64,000 nucleotides of DNA from Bacteroides fluxus YIT 12057 (GTDB lineage: Bacteria; Bacteroidota; Bacteroidia; Bacteroidales; Bacteroidaceae), in contig NZ_GL882644.1 of the NCBI RefSeq assembly GCF_000195635.1, positions 84,972-148,971 on the forward strand, written 5' to 3'. The stretch's first letter is position 1. Each line of letters starts with the position of its first letter. Shown here in pieces: positions 8,537 to 16,873 of this stretch. Below the pieces are notes generated by a model that had not been told where the DNA came from, ran no database searches, and was given only the letters and a program-made list of their open reading frames with translations. Position numbers and translations under genes: made by a program.

Positions 8537-10263
8537 TATTTATTCAAGATTCGTTTTGCGATGTTTCTAACTTCAATTAATATCTTTTCTGCATAGGTTT
8601 TTCGGTTTATAGTTGCATAATACTCTTTTATAGAATTTACATCAGTATTGATAGTGGTGAAAACCTCCAAAAAGATAGGTTGTTCAATAGTCACATCGCA
8701 AAACACTTTTATGGTTTCATCCACTTCATTCTTATTGTGGGCAGACAAATACTTAAAACCAACAGATTCAACCCAACCACGAGCAGACATTGCATGCCCA
8801 GCACCAATATGGGCAGGTAAAGTTTTCCTTGTTTCATCACTAAGAGGAGCATACATAATGGCTCCTCCTCCATTATTTACGAGCATAATTCTCATCTTTT
8901 TTGAAAGATGTCTAACCCACAAAGAATTCATATCATAAAAAAAAGATAAATCACCCGTAACATAAAAAGTAGTCCGCAAATTATCAGCGGCAAAACCAAC
9001 TGCCGTAGACATACTACCATCAATACCATTCACTCCACGGTTACAATTCACACGAATCGAAGCATCAATAGGAAAGAAATGAGCCATGCGAATAGTACAA
9101 CTATTCGCTAGTTGTAAATCAACATTTTTAGGAAGGTTATTCATTAATGCTCCTATAGCATATAATTCATTATATGTAGGAGTAGGAAGTGCCGGTAATT
9201 GAGAAATATCAATCCAACTTTTCGCATACTCTCCCCTATGACTAAATGAACAATTATTGGTAATAACTCTAAAAAAGAAACTCTCATCCATTTCAAAAAT
9301 TTCTGTAAGTTTTCTGAAAGGATCACAGACTTTATCTTCTTTACCTACTTGCCAATGTTTTACATTAGAACCACGCAAATAAGCTTTTAGCTCATTATTA
9401 AAGATATAATTACCGCCAATTGTTATTACTATATCAGGCATCAAGTTCAAACGTTCCATTGGACGAAGAATACCCAGTACAACAGTCGTATTATTTATAG
9501 CATATGGGTGATGACAATTAGACATCTTATCAGTCAAAATTATCGCATCAAAATTATTACAGAATTTTGTAACAGCCTCTTCCATTTCCTTAGTCATAGT
9601 AACTGACTGCCCCCACACAATCATTACTTTTTTACCCTTCAGTTTTCCACTATAAACTTGCCATTGTTCAGATGTAAGTTCAGATGTCGAAAGATTTATT
9701 TTTCTAACCAAAGGTATTTCTTTCGTTTCAAATTTATCTGAGTTATGAGCCTCAAAAGGAATATTCAAATGTACTGGACCGTTCCCATGATGAGTTAACT
9801 CCAACATAGCCTCATTTATGATACGATTACAATACCATTCATCAATAGAGTTGCTAATAACAGGAAGCTGTCCTTGATATTTTGTACAATGGGTAAATGT
9901 ATCTAACTGATCATACATTTGATCCTCTAATTGATTTAAAAATTGAGGCAAACGATCACTTGATAAAACTAATAAAGGCAAACGTTGATAGAAGGCTTCT
10001 ACTATGCCACTACCATAATTCATACAAGCTGTTCCCGAAGAACAAGTCACTGCAACAATTTCCCCTGTCTGCTGAATCAAGCCAAGCGCAAAGAATGCGG
10101 CACTACGTTCATCAACTACTGAATAAAGTTTAAAATAATCATCCGCCTCCAAAGAATGCACAAAAGCAAAATGACGACTACCAGGAGAGACTACAATTCT
10201 ACTTATACCATATTGCTTCAACAACGAAAGTAGTTGAAGTACCATTTTGTTATCTGAAAACAT
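8536..10263 (-). CDS. MenD-like thiamine diphosphate-dependent enzyme
   Basis: A 575-residue ThDP enzyme most like MenD (SEPHCHC synthase of menaquinone synthesis). Visible features are SPGSRHFAFVHSL (about 26-38), the catalytic glutamate in VVDERSAAF (Glu52), CSSGTACMNYGSGIVEAFYQ (74-93) and the ThDP/Mg motif GDLSFFYDMNSL followed downstream by VNNGGG. Its position inside a CPS operon, together with an aldo/keto reductase, argues against a role in menaquinone synthesis, which normally has its own men cluster. It more likely makes a decarboxylated or carboligated precursor for a non-sugar substituent. The family call is strong; the substrate is unknown. Confidence 0.85.
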   Translation of the reverse strand: MFSDNKMVLQLLSLLKQYGISRIVVSPGSRHFAFVHSLEADDYFKLYSVVDERSAAFFALGLIQQTGEIVAVTCSSGTACMNYGSGIVEAFYQRLPLLVLSSDRLPQFLNQLEDQMYDQLDTFTHCTKYQGQLPVISNSIDEWYCNRIINEAMLELTHHGNGPVHLNIPFEAHNSDKFETKEIPLVRKINLSTSELTSEQWQVYSGKLKGKKVMIVWGQSVTMTKEMEEAVTKFCNNFDAIILTDKMSNCHHPYAINNTTVVLGILRPMERLNLMPDIVITIGGNYIFNNELKAYLRGSNVKHWQVGKEDKVCDPFRKLTEIFEMDESFFFRVITNNCSFSHRGEYAKSWIDISQLPALPTPTYNELYAIGALMNNLPKNVDLQLANSCTIRMAHFFPIDASIRVNCNRGVNGIDGSMSTAVGFAADNLRTTFYVTGDLSFFYDMNSLWVRHLSKKMRIMLVNNGGGAIMYAPLSDETRKTLPAHIGAGHAMSARGWVESVGFKYLSAHNKNEVDETIKVFCDVTIEQPIFLEVFTTINTDVNSIKEYYATINRKTYAEKILIEVRNIAKRILNK

Positions 10264-10264
10264 A

Positions 10265-11809
10265 TTAATTAATTATTTTTATTTTACTAATTCTATCTTT
10301 TATATTAGATGAAAGAAGCATTTTTTCTTTTCGGGTAGCTCCTAATAAGAAAGCAGATAAAAAAAACGTTATGAAACTTACAAAAAAGATGAAAATTGTA
10401 GTCATCAAAGATGGTTTCATGCAGGAATGAAATAATAATGGCAATAATAAACCGATAAACGTAGCCCCAAAACAACGAATTATGACATTACTATAAAAAG
10501 TCCAACAAGATAATTTTATAGAAATGCAAACATAATTTATACGAACAATTTGTATAACACAAATAATAACCAAATAAACATACATTGCCGCTTGAGGTTC
10601 ATATCCTAAATTATAAAATAAATAGCTAATTGGTAAATGAAGCAAGCCAATAGAGGTAAGTATAATTTGATAATTCTTAATTTTACCCGTTGCTCCCTGT
10701 GCTGTTGCCAACAAACTAGCGAAAGACTCACATAAAGACAATAACAATGTTAAACGAACAAATATTATAGCATATTCTGGTACTATTTTCAACCATATTC
10801 GTAATACGCTCGGAGCTTCTAAAATCAAAGGAATTGTAAAAAAAGCCACAAGAAAATAAGATATTTTAGAACCAACTAAAACTAGTTTATGCATGCTCTC
10901 CATATCATTTTCAGCATAAGTCTTCACAACTTGAGGATTAAGTGCCTGCAAAAAGTTAGTAACGACTCCCTTCACCACAACACTTACCTGAGTAGCTATA
11001 CCTTGCGCTGCATTTACTGTAACACCGAAAAACATATTCATAACAATAGCAATACCCTGTGTATGAAAAATGTAGCTCAAATTTCCAAGAATTGTCCACG
11101 AGGAGAATGAAAGCATACTTTTCAACAAAGGCTTATCTACTTGCCAAGATTCTATTCTACATTCTTGGAAGTTTCGTTTACAATAGATTCCATAAATAAT
11201 ACGAATTATTACACCTACTATAAAAATCAGAAAAGCATATAATATAAGTTTATCAAATGGAGACAATATCAAAACATAAACGATTACCAATTTTAGTACA
11301 GCTTCCAAAATGCTGATATAAGCAAAAGCAGACATTTTTTCGTGAGCAATGATTGTCGCATTATAAGGCACACTGATCACAGAAACAATAAAAGCCGCAA
11401 TAGAAAACTGATATACCCAATGAGCTGCATACATACGATCAGGTGTAATATTCATTTGAGTACTAAGAAACCACACTCCAACAGTCTCAGCCAATAATAC
11501 AATAACTAATGCAACTCCAAAATGAATCAGTAGGCTGGTAGTAAATACCTTCTTAAGCTTTTCATAATCTTTACGTCCTAACTCTATATTTAAATAACGT
11601 TGTGTAGCACCTGCCATCGCACCATTCAAGAAAGAAAGTACAATAACAATACCACCAACCACATTATATATTCCATAATCCTCCACTCCCAAAGTATTCA
11701 GTACAATCCGGCTAGTATACAGAGACACTCCCATGATAAGAATCATACGGAAGTAGAGTAATAATGTATTTTTTGCTATTCGCTTATTATTAACAGTAGT
11801 AGTTGCCAT
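10265..11809 (-). CDS. Wzx-type oligosaccharide flippase
   Basis: A 514-residue integral membrane protein with about 12-14 predicted helices. The N-terminus RIAKNTLLLYFRMILIMG followed by YTSRIVLNTLGVEDYGIYN is typical of polysaccharide transporters of the MOP superfamily in Bacteroidales. It would flip undecaprenyl-diphosphate-linked repeat units to the periplasm for the Wzy-like polymerase at 3162-4487. It is the first gene of the biosynthetic block after the antisense module, 1 bp from the MenD-like gene. No strong TAnnTTTG promoter was found just upstream, so it probably depends on read-through from the upxY promoter. Confidence 0.93.
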   Translation of the reverse strand: MATTTVNNKRIAKNTLLLYFRMILIMGVSLYTSRIVLNTLGVEDYGIYNVVGGIVIVLSFLNGAMAGATQRYLNIELGRKDYEKLKKVFTTSLLIHFGVALVIVLLAETVGVWFLSTQMNITPDRMYAAHWVYQFSIAAFIVSVISVPYNATIIAHEKMSAFAYISILEAVLKLVIVYVLILSPFDKLILYAFLIFIVGVIIRIIYGIYCKRNFQECRIESWQVDKPLLKSMLSFSSWTILGNLSYIFHTQGIAIVMNMFFGVTVNAAQGIATQVSVVVKGVVTNFLQALNPQVVKTYAENDMESMHKLVLVGSKISYFLVAFFTIPLILEAPSVLRIWLKIVPEYAIIFVRLTLLLSLCESFASLLATAQGATGKIKNYQIILTSIGLLHLPISYLFYNLGYEPQAAMYVYLVIICVIQIVRINYVCISIKLSCWTFYSNVIIRCFGATFIGLLLPLLFHSCMKPSLMTTIFIFFVSFITFFLSAFLLGATRKEKMLLSSNIKDRISKIKIIN

Positions 11810-11889
11810 TATTTATTATAGTAATAAGCATTTAACGAAAGGCGGTCCATGTTCCCGTCTAGAAAAGAACCAAAGACATATATAATGTC

Positions 11890-12161
11890 TCATTCCTTCA
11901 GACCAGGAAAAAGAAGATTAACACCCTCGCGGTAAATGCGATCTGCCTCTTCAGGGGTTGTAAACTCTCTAAAAGCACTTAGAATGTGCTCATAGAAATC
12001 AATTTCATAATTGCCTACCCCTTTTTTATATCTTCAAGATAAGCTTGTTTCATGTGGCAAATGTCACGAAAACTCTCTCTGCTCAAATTCAGAGTTACTA
12101 GTTCTTTCATAATGAATTCACCAAACTCCGGATGATTAGAAGATTTTCTAGCTCTTTGCAT
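11890..12161 (-). pseudogene. Frameshifted small helix-turn-helix-like gene
   Basis: From the ATG at 12161 the reading frame gives 48 residues and stops at 12015-12017 right after an A6G4 run. In the next frame it continues without interruption (GNYEIDFYEHILSAF...) to a stop at 11890-11892. One extra A in the run would restore a protein of about 90 residues reading ...DIKKGVGNYEID.... The central part (LSRESFRDICHMKQAYLEDI) weakly resembles an XRE-type helix-turn-helix; the family is not recognised. The break may be a real mutation, a slippage switch or an assembly error. It sits between Wzx and the phage-like module, 39 bp from a palindrome that could be its operator. Confidence 0.6.
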
Positions 12162-12200
12162 GATTTAAAACAGTTATTAATAGTTAAAATTATAAAGATC

Positions 12201-12221
12201 CGTACCCACTATATGGGTACG
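12201..12221. promoter_or_regulatory. Palindrome in divergent promoter region
   Basis: Perfect 8-bp arms CGTACCCA (12201-12208) and TGGGTACG (12214-12221) around CTATA. It lies between the divergent small HTH-like gene and the DUF7833 gene. There is no T-run for a terminator, so an operator is the better guess. Confidence 0.55.
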
Positions 12222-12275
12222 AAGCATGTGAAATATTCAGAGTAACTTCGTTGCGTTTTTTAAATAACAAAAAAA

Positions 12276-13172
12276 ATGAAAGCACTTAAAACAACCGTAT
12301 CTATCACAGAACTTCAAAAAATCATCAGAATGTGGAGAAGCCGCAATATAACAGATTCAAACATTCCTAAACTACTGGAATTGTATCTCGGACAATCCGC
12401 CTATATGAATGCGGAAGGAGAATATCCTATTGAAAATTTTTACGACCTTTGTCAATCTTTAAGATTCAGACATACATCGGCTATGCTAAACAGCATCAAG
12501 CAATGTAATTCATTCTGCATCCGTCCGGCCGAGAATACTTACACACTTTCGGCTTTCTATTCTCCACTCTGGAAAAAACCTGATCCAACTGACAATTTAC
12601 CGGGCACTTTGCCGGGCAAATGCCCGACCGATACTAATATATATAATACTATATCTAAAGAGAGCCTTTCTTCCGAAGAAGTTCAAGCCATCGCCAAAGA
12701 GTTTTTTCATCTCATCAATCAAGATGCTGTGCAAAAAGCGCAAATCTTCACTCCGTTAATAGACCAATTCGAGAAGGAGGAAGGACTGAATCGCAAGCAT
12801 GCTTGCGAAAATCTCATTATCTTGGTCGATGAATTGCTGATTCCCTACTTCGTCTCTCAGTCTAAATTTTCAGAATCCAACCATGCAGGTCGTATCGCCT
12901 GGCTCAAGAATCTGCTGAAATCTGCCCATGGCAAACATCTGATAAACCAGGCGGTCAAAAGCGGACGCGAGAAACGCGCACAGTCCAGACTCGATAATCA
13001 AACCAATCAACGTAATAACCGTCCACTCTGCGAATTTGAATGGACAGATCCTGAATCAGGAATGCGCTTTTACGACGACGACATTGAAGGAGTCGTAAAT
13101 ATTCCTAAGGACGCTCTACCACGTCCATCGGCAGAAGCCGTATGGAATGTCTTAAGCCAAACATGGATTTAA
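12276..13172 (+). CDS. DUF7833-type protein of the CPS-associated phage-like module
   Basis: A 298-residue cytoplasmic protein with no signal peptide or membrane span. The N-terminal part (about 10-100) resembles the DUF7833 domain found beside replication genes in Bacteroides: an initiator-like helical region with SLRFRHTSAMLNSIKQCNSF. The middle is helical and the C-terminus basic to acidic (SGREKRAQSRLDNQ, then FEWTDPESGMRFYDDD). It is the first gene of the plus-strand module and lies 33 bp before the primase-helicase, so a role in replication initiation or loading is plausible. The DUF assignment is from memory and moderate; the function is unknown. Confidence 0.7.
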   Translation: MKALKTTVSITELQKIIRMWRSRNITDSNIPKLLELYLGQSAYMNAEGEYPIENFYDLCQSLRFRHTSAMLNSIKQCNSFCIRPAENTYTLSAFYSPLWKKPDPTDNLPGTLPGKCPTDTNIYNTISKESLSSEEVQAIAKEFFHLINQDAVQKAQIFTPLIDQFEKEEGLNRKHACENLIILVDELLIPYFVSQSKFSESNHAGRIAWLKNLLKSAHGKHLINQAVKSGREKRAQSRLDNQTNQRNNRPLCEFEWTDPESGMRFYDDDIEGVVNIPKDALPRPSAEAVWNVLSQTWI

Positions 13173-13205
13173 TTAATTACGAATTATATATTACAAATTA
13201 CAGAA

Positions 13206-15176
13206 ATGAAACCATTTTATTATCTATCAGATTTTCCCGATCGCAAGAATGCGGGAAAGAATTATTTGGCTCAATGTCCGCAATGCGGAAAAAAACATCT
13301 TTCCATAGCCAAGTCTACAGGACTTATGCACTGTTTTACCTCCGGATGCGGATTCAGCGGTAAGCTGAGGGATTTCTGGGAGAACAAACCCTACATCGAA
13401 TCATACTATCCTAGCCCTAGCAAAAGATACATTGCGAAAGCATGCGTTAGTAGCACAAGTATCACAAAAGGCAGTCAGTCCGAAGTACTAATGATTCCGG
13501 AGGATTACAAAAATCTGGCACCGGAAATTTTCAGTAAAATCAAGCCTCTCACCACCGATCCCGACACTACTGATCCTGATCAGCTGGCTGCCCGCCGATA
13601 TCTCTCAGACCAAAGCATTTCCTTGGAGAGTGCTATTAAGATGCATGTAGGATGTCTCACACACCGATGTTTCGGTAAAGGCGAAGAAGACAAAAAGTCT
13701 ATGGGAAATCTCTATCATTGCATCGCATACGTAAACTACGTTAACGGGCAACCCGTCAATGTGAAATATCGTTCTTGTGATCCCACTTCAACCGCCAAGG
13801 CCGACTCAAACGACGTACAATCAGTAGAATACACCAAATTCTGGTATCAGGACTCTCCTACCACGCCGTGCGCCCCTTTCAACATCGATTGCTTAAATCC
13901 GCTACTAGTAGCCGAAGAAAACATCCGAAAACTGATAATCACCGAAGGCGGAAAAGATGTACTCACCATCAGTCAGGCAGGATATCCTTTCGTTATCAGC
14001 GTGCCCAATGGCGCTGCAAGCGACCTATCCAAAAGCTTCGAAGCCTTTGAGCCTTGGCTGGAGCAAGTACAAGACATTGTGATCTGTGGAGACACCGACC
14101 TGCCAGGACGAACCTTAACCAAACATCTCACCGACTACTTCGGCAACCGATGCCTGCTCACCACCCTACCCGGAGACTGCAAAGACATTTCAGATGTACT
14201 GACCAAATATGGCGTAGAAATAGTGCACGAAATTATTGAATCGGCCAAACCCCGACACACAGCGGACATCATCACCGTAAACGAACGTACTGACGAAGTT
14301 CTGAGTGTGCTGCGTGGAGAATATGACCATGGCTATAGTGTAGGACATGGTCCCTTGACCGACCACATCTTCCACCCCGACGACCAAGGTGGACTGATCA
14401 TTGAGACCGGACAGCCTAACAGTGGAAAAACGGACTTCCTCAATGACCTGACTTGCCGCCTCATGGCAAAAACAGGACGGTACGTCTGCTATCTCTCATT
14501 TGAGGTGCCGGACAAGAACAAGCATATCGCCCAGCTCATCCACTTAATGTTGGGCAAGGTCAACACTACCGCTTATACCCAAATCCAACTACAATCCATC
14601 ATTGACTATCTGAACACGCACATGGTGCACTTAGACCTGCATGAGGTATCTCCTACACCGGAGCACATCCTTGATCGTGCCGATATAGTGCGCCGCACTT
14701 CTCCGCTAAAATATCTTATCATAGATCCCTATCTCTTCATGGAAGTAGAAACGGGACAAAATAGCACCGAAACCCAAGCCATTAAAAATATGTTGACCCA
14801 ATTACAGTCTTGGGGACGCAGTAATAAAATATGGGTCATCATTGTAGCCCACCCGCGCAAACTTCAAAAGCTGAACGGGAAAAACGAACTGGAAGACATT
14901 GATATGTACACCATTGCCGGCAGTGCCAACTGGGCGAATCTCGCAGACTTCATCTTCTCACTGACACGCATCAACGAACAAGACCGTGCCTACACCAGAC
15001 TAGACATGCTGAAAGTTCGCGACCAGGAATTGTGTCAAACCGGAAGTGTACTTTATGTACGCCAACCTTGCGGACGCTACGACGAACGCGAGTCCGAAGA
15101 GCAAGTCATGACCGAAATGCAAGGTAAAATACTTGCCAAAGATCAGCTTCCCTGGGTATCATTGATTGGTGAATAA
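13206..15176 (+). CDS. Twinkle/T7 gp4-like DNA primase-helicase
   Basis: A 656-residue fusion. The N-terminal zinc ribbon has Cys24, Cys27, Cys43 and Cys48 (CPQCG...CFTSGCGF). The TOPRIM primase core includes ITEGGKD (about 244-250) and CGDTDLPG (about 292-299). The C-terminal RecA/DnaB-like helicase has Walker A GQPNSGKTDF (about 401-410) and Walker B YLIIDPY (about 503). This is the layout of phage T7 gp4 and of Twinkle, which prime and unwind DNA at a fork. No chromosomal DnaB or DnaG has this fusion, so the gene is of mobile-element origin. It appears intact. Nearby genes suggest a domesticated or satellite-like module rather than a complete phage. Confidence 0.88.
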   Translation: MKPFYYLSDFPDRKNAGKNYLAQCPQCGKKHLSIAKSTGLMHCFTSGCGFSGKLRDFWENKPYIESYYPSPSKRYIAKACVSSTSITKGSQSEVLMIPEDYKNLAPEIFSKIKPLTTDPDTTDPDQLAARRYLSDQSISLESAIKMHVGCLTHRCFGKGEEDKKSMGNLYHCIAYVNYVNGQPVNVKYRSCDPTSTAKADSNDVQSVEYTKFWYQDSPTTPCAPFNIDCLNPLLVAEENIRKLIITEGGKDVLTISQAGYPFVISVPNGAASDLSKSFEAFEPWLEQVQDIVICGDTDLPGRTLTKHLTDYFGNRCLLTTLPGDCKDISDVLTKYGVEIVHEIIESAKPRHTADIITVNERTDEVLSVLRGEYDHGYSVGHGPLTDHIFHPDDQGGLIIETGQPNSGKTDFLNDLTCRLMAKTGRYVCYLSFEVPDKNKHIAQLIHLMLGKVNTTAYTQIQLQSIIDYLNTHMVHLDLHEVSPTPEHILDRADIVRRTSPLKYLIIDPYLFMEVETGQNSTETQAIKNMLTQLQSWGRSNKIWVIIVAHPRKLQKLNGKNELEDIDMYTIAGSANWANLADFIFSLTRINEQDRAYTRLDMLKVRDQELCQTGSVLYVRQPCGRYDERESEEQVMTEMQGKILAKDQLPWVSLIGE

Positions 15177-15179
15177 ACA

Positions 15180-15257
15180 CTTGTACAAGCGAGAGGCTAC
15201 ACTACTACTAGTGTAGGCCGACGCTTGTACAAGCGTAAGCCTACGATCGTACAAGCG
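15180..15257. repeat. Palindromic repeats with CTTGTACAAGCG core
   Basis: Three copies of a (C)TTGTACAAGCG-type element lie at 15180-15191, 15222-15235 and 15244-15257 (the last degenerate). The middle copy is part of a near-perfect 32-bp palindrome, 15213-15244: GTAGGC and GCCTAC flank the perfect 16-bp palindrome ACGCTTGTACAAGCGT. Another hairpin (15197-15203 with 15210-15216) precedes it. The block fills the gap between the convergent primase and DUF4248 genes and may be a bidirectional terminator or a protein-binding site. Confidence 0.8.
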
Positions 15258-15262
15258 TAAAA

Positions 15263-15517
15263 TCAAGGCCTGCCCAGATACTCGAAAATCAGTCCCACTT
15301 GTTTGCAAGTGAAAATCTGCTGGGTAGGGCGATAGCCCGTCTGTAACAAAGCCGAATAAAGCTCTTCGTTCCGGCGCATCCAGCGCGAAAGACGGTTTAG
15401 AGCCGAACGATCGCCGATTTCAGGAGCGTATGCCCGTGCCAGCTCACTCTTAGAATAAGGATGGACAGGCAATTCTTCTGCCTCATCCCCCATCGTTTCA
15501 CAATTTGAATTCTTCAT
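15263..15517 (-). CDS. DUF4248 domain protein
   Basis: An 84-residue basic protein of the DUF4248 family, recognised from YSKSELARAYAPEI and the C-terminal FTCKQVGLIFEYLGRP. The helical pattern suggests a small DNA-binding protein, with SKSELARAY resembling a recognition-helix region. It is divergent from the HU-like gene with a 209-bp gap and convergent with the primase-helicase gene. DUF4248, HU-like, smalltalk and amidase genes commonly travel together near Bacteroides CPS loci; no function has been assigned that I know of. Confidence 0.85.
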   Translation of the reverse strand: MKNSNCETMGDEAEELPVHPYSKSELARAYAPEIGDRSALNRLSRWMRRNEELYSALLQTGYRPTQQIFTCKQVGLIFEYLGRP

Positions 15518-15641
15518 TTCCTGATCACTTTTTAGTTCTTTTATAGGCTATAAAGTTACGAAAAAGTCATCAATATTCCTCCAATCCGAGAGAGTTTTAT
15601 CATACCTCAATGTCACTCATTTTCATCGCTTTCCGCTGTTG

Positions 15642-15649
15642 TATCTTTG
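15642..15649 (+). promoter_or_regulatory. -7 box of the HU-like gene promoter
   Basis: TATCTTTG matches the Bacteroides TAnnTTTG -7 consensus, 78 bp before the HU-like start. The -33 region (TTTC at 15621-15624) is weak. Confidence 0.6.
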
Positions 15650-15726
15650 TTTCATCGGAATAAGGGAAGCACCGGTGCCCTCCTCTTATTTCATTCTTTA
15701 ATTATTCACGCTTTAATTTATCTATT

Positions 15727-16266
15727 ATGTTGAACTACAGTATCGCAATGCTCAAAAATCCGGTTAAGCCGAATGAAGAGCCGAAGGCTTATGCCAAGTC
15801 ACAAATTGCGGGTGAACTCACCCTGAAAGAATTGAGCCAACGAGTGGCCAAACAAACCACCGTAAGCAGGGCAGATGTGTCCGCCGTACTCATCTCCACC
15901 GTGGAGAATATGATTGACGGGCTGCACGAAGGCTTGCAAGTGGACTTCGGAGAGCTCGGCAAGTTCCGTTTGCAAATTTGCAGCAGCGGAGCCCTATCCG
16001 CCGAGAAATTCACATCGGCCAATATCACCGGAGTAAATATTCAGTTCATTCCCGGTGAGGATTTGAAAGATGTGTTCACCGGACTGGAATTCTTGCCGGT
16101 ACCTACCCGTGCCGCCACACGTGCTCTGCTCAAAGCGCAAAAAGCGGGAGAAACCTCCGTGGATATTTCCAAAAAGCCAACTACGGGCGGCGGTAACAAA
16201 CCCGGCGAAGGTGAAGGCGAAGGCGAAGGCAACGACGGAAATGAAAACGAGAATCCGCTGGGATAA
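15727..16266 (+). CDS. HU-family (HU-HIG) DNA-binding protein
   Basis: A 179-residue HU-like protein of the Bacteroidetes HU-HIG type. The HU fold covers about residues 25-130: LTLKELSQRVAKQTTVSRAD is the helical dimerisation part and VDFGELGKFRL is the start of the beta saddle and arm. It is followed by a linker and a low-complexity Gly/Glu tail (GEGEGEGEG) absent from normal HU. It would bend or coat DNA, though the acidic tail would weaken non-specific binding. It has its own TAnnTTTG promoter and is followed 26 bp later by the smalltalk peptide and amidase, with which it is probably co-transcribed. Confidence 0.9.
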   Translation: MLNYSIAMLKNPVKPNEEPKAYAKSQIAGELTLKELSQRVAKQTTVSRADVSAVLISTVENMIDGLHEGLQVDFGELGKFRLQICSSGALSAEKFTSANITGVNIQFIPGEDLKDVFTGLEFLPVPTRAATRALLKAQKAGETSVDISKKPTTGGGNKPGEGEGEGEGNDGNENENPLG

Positions 16267-16292
16267 AGGCTAATTACTAATCTAAAATTATC

Positions 16293-16406
16293 ATGAAAGA
16301 AAAATCTTCTTCGGTATGGGGCATAGTCCTCAAAGTGATTATTGCATTATCTACCGCTTTGGCAAGTGTGTTTGGCCTGAACTCTTGTATGCACCAACCT
16401 TTATGA
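16293..16406 (+). CDS. Smalltalk family peptide (37 aa)
   Basis: A tiny protein starting at the ATG at 16293: a lysine-containing N-terminus, one membrane helix (WGIVLKVIIALSTALASVFG) and a possible lipobox LNSC with Cys32, then MHQPL. I recognise it as the family NCBI names smalltalk protein, a name that carries no function. Its stop overlaps the amidase start (ATGA), giving strict coupling. A one-helix peptide in front of a peptidoglycan amidase resembles a holin or spanin partner of a phage lysin; alternatively it is a lipopeptide. It is easily missed because of its size. Confidence 0.85.
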   Translation: MKEKSSSVWGIVLKVIIALSTALASVFGLNSCMHQPL

Positions 16407-16846
16407 GAACAGGCAGTTTCTATCAGAACTATCGGGAGGTACGCCTCCTGGTAGTTCATTGCAGCGCAACGCGCTGTGATCGTGATTTTTCAGTGGAGGC
16501 ACTCCGGCGCTGTCATCTTCAGCGGGGTTTTGCCGGTATCGGTTATCATTTCTACATCACTCGTGACGGCGAAGTACATGTATGCCGTCCTGCGAATCAG
16601 ATCGGCGCCCATGCCGCCGGATGGAATGATAAAAGTTTGGGGATCTGCTACGAGGGCGGCCTCAATGAAGAGGGGCAACCCGCTGATACGCGTACCTATG
16701 CACAGAAGTGTTCACTTCTCGACCTCTTACGACAACTGAAAACGGATTATCCGGATGCTCGAATCTTAGGACATTATCAACTCAGCTGTTCGGTACATAA
16801 GGCTTGTCCGTGCTTTGATGCAAAAGGGGAATATCAGGAACTATAA
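16403..16846 (+). CDS. N-acetylmuramoyl-L-alanine amidase (Amidase_2, T7 lysozyme-like)
   Basis: The start is taken at 16403 (ATG overlapping the smalltalk stop), giving 147 residues, the usual size of T7 lysozyme-type amidases. VVHCSAT with zinc ligand His19, GIGYHFYITRDGEVH, GICYEGGL, the second histidine region (GHYQLSCSVHKACPCFD) and the Cys ligand of ACPCFD are visible. It cleaves between MurNAc and L-Ala of peptidoglycan. There is no signal peptide, so export would need help, perhaps from the coupled membrane peptide. Its end is 27 bp from the convergent wecA-like gene. The family is widely found beside Bacteroides CPS loci. Confidence 0.93.
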   Translation: MRTGSFYQNYREVRLLVVHCSATRCDRDFSVEALRRCHLQRGFAGIGYHFYITRDGEVHVCRPANQIGAHAAGWNDKSLGICYEGGLNEEGQPADTRTYAQKCSLLDLLRQLKTDYPDARILGHYQLSCSVHKACPCFDAKGEYQEL

Positions 16847-16873
16847 ATTCATAATCGGATTATTTGCATGAAC

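Noticed and set aside
13142..13363. Open frame overlapping DUF7833 and primase genes
   Set aside because: It is out of frame with both, and the primase zinc-ribbon start at 13206 is convincing.
16200..16250. GAAGGC-type short repeats in the HU-like gene, considered as a CRISPR or slippage array
   Set aside because: They are simply the codons of a Gly/Glu-rich tail and are too short and regular to be CRISPR.
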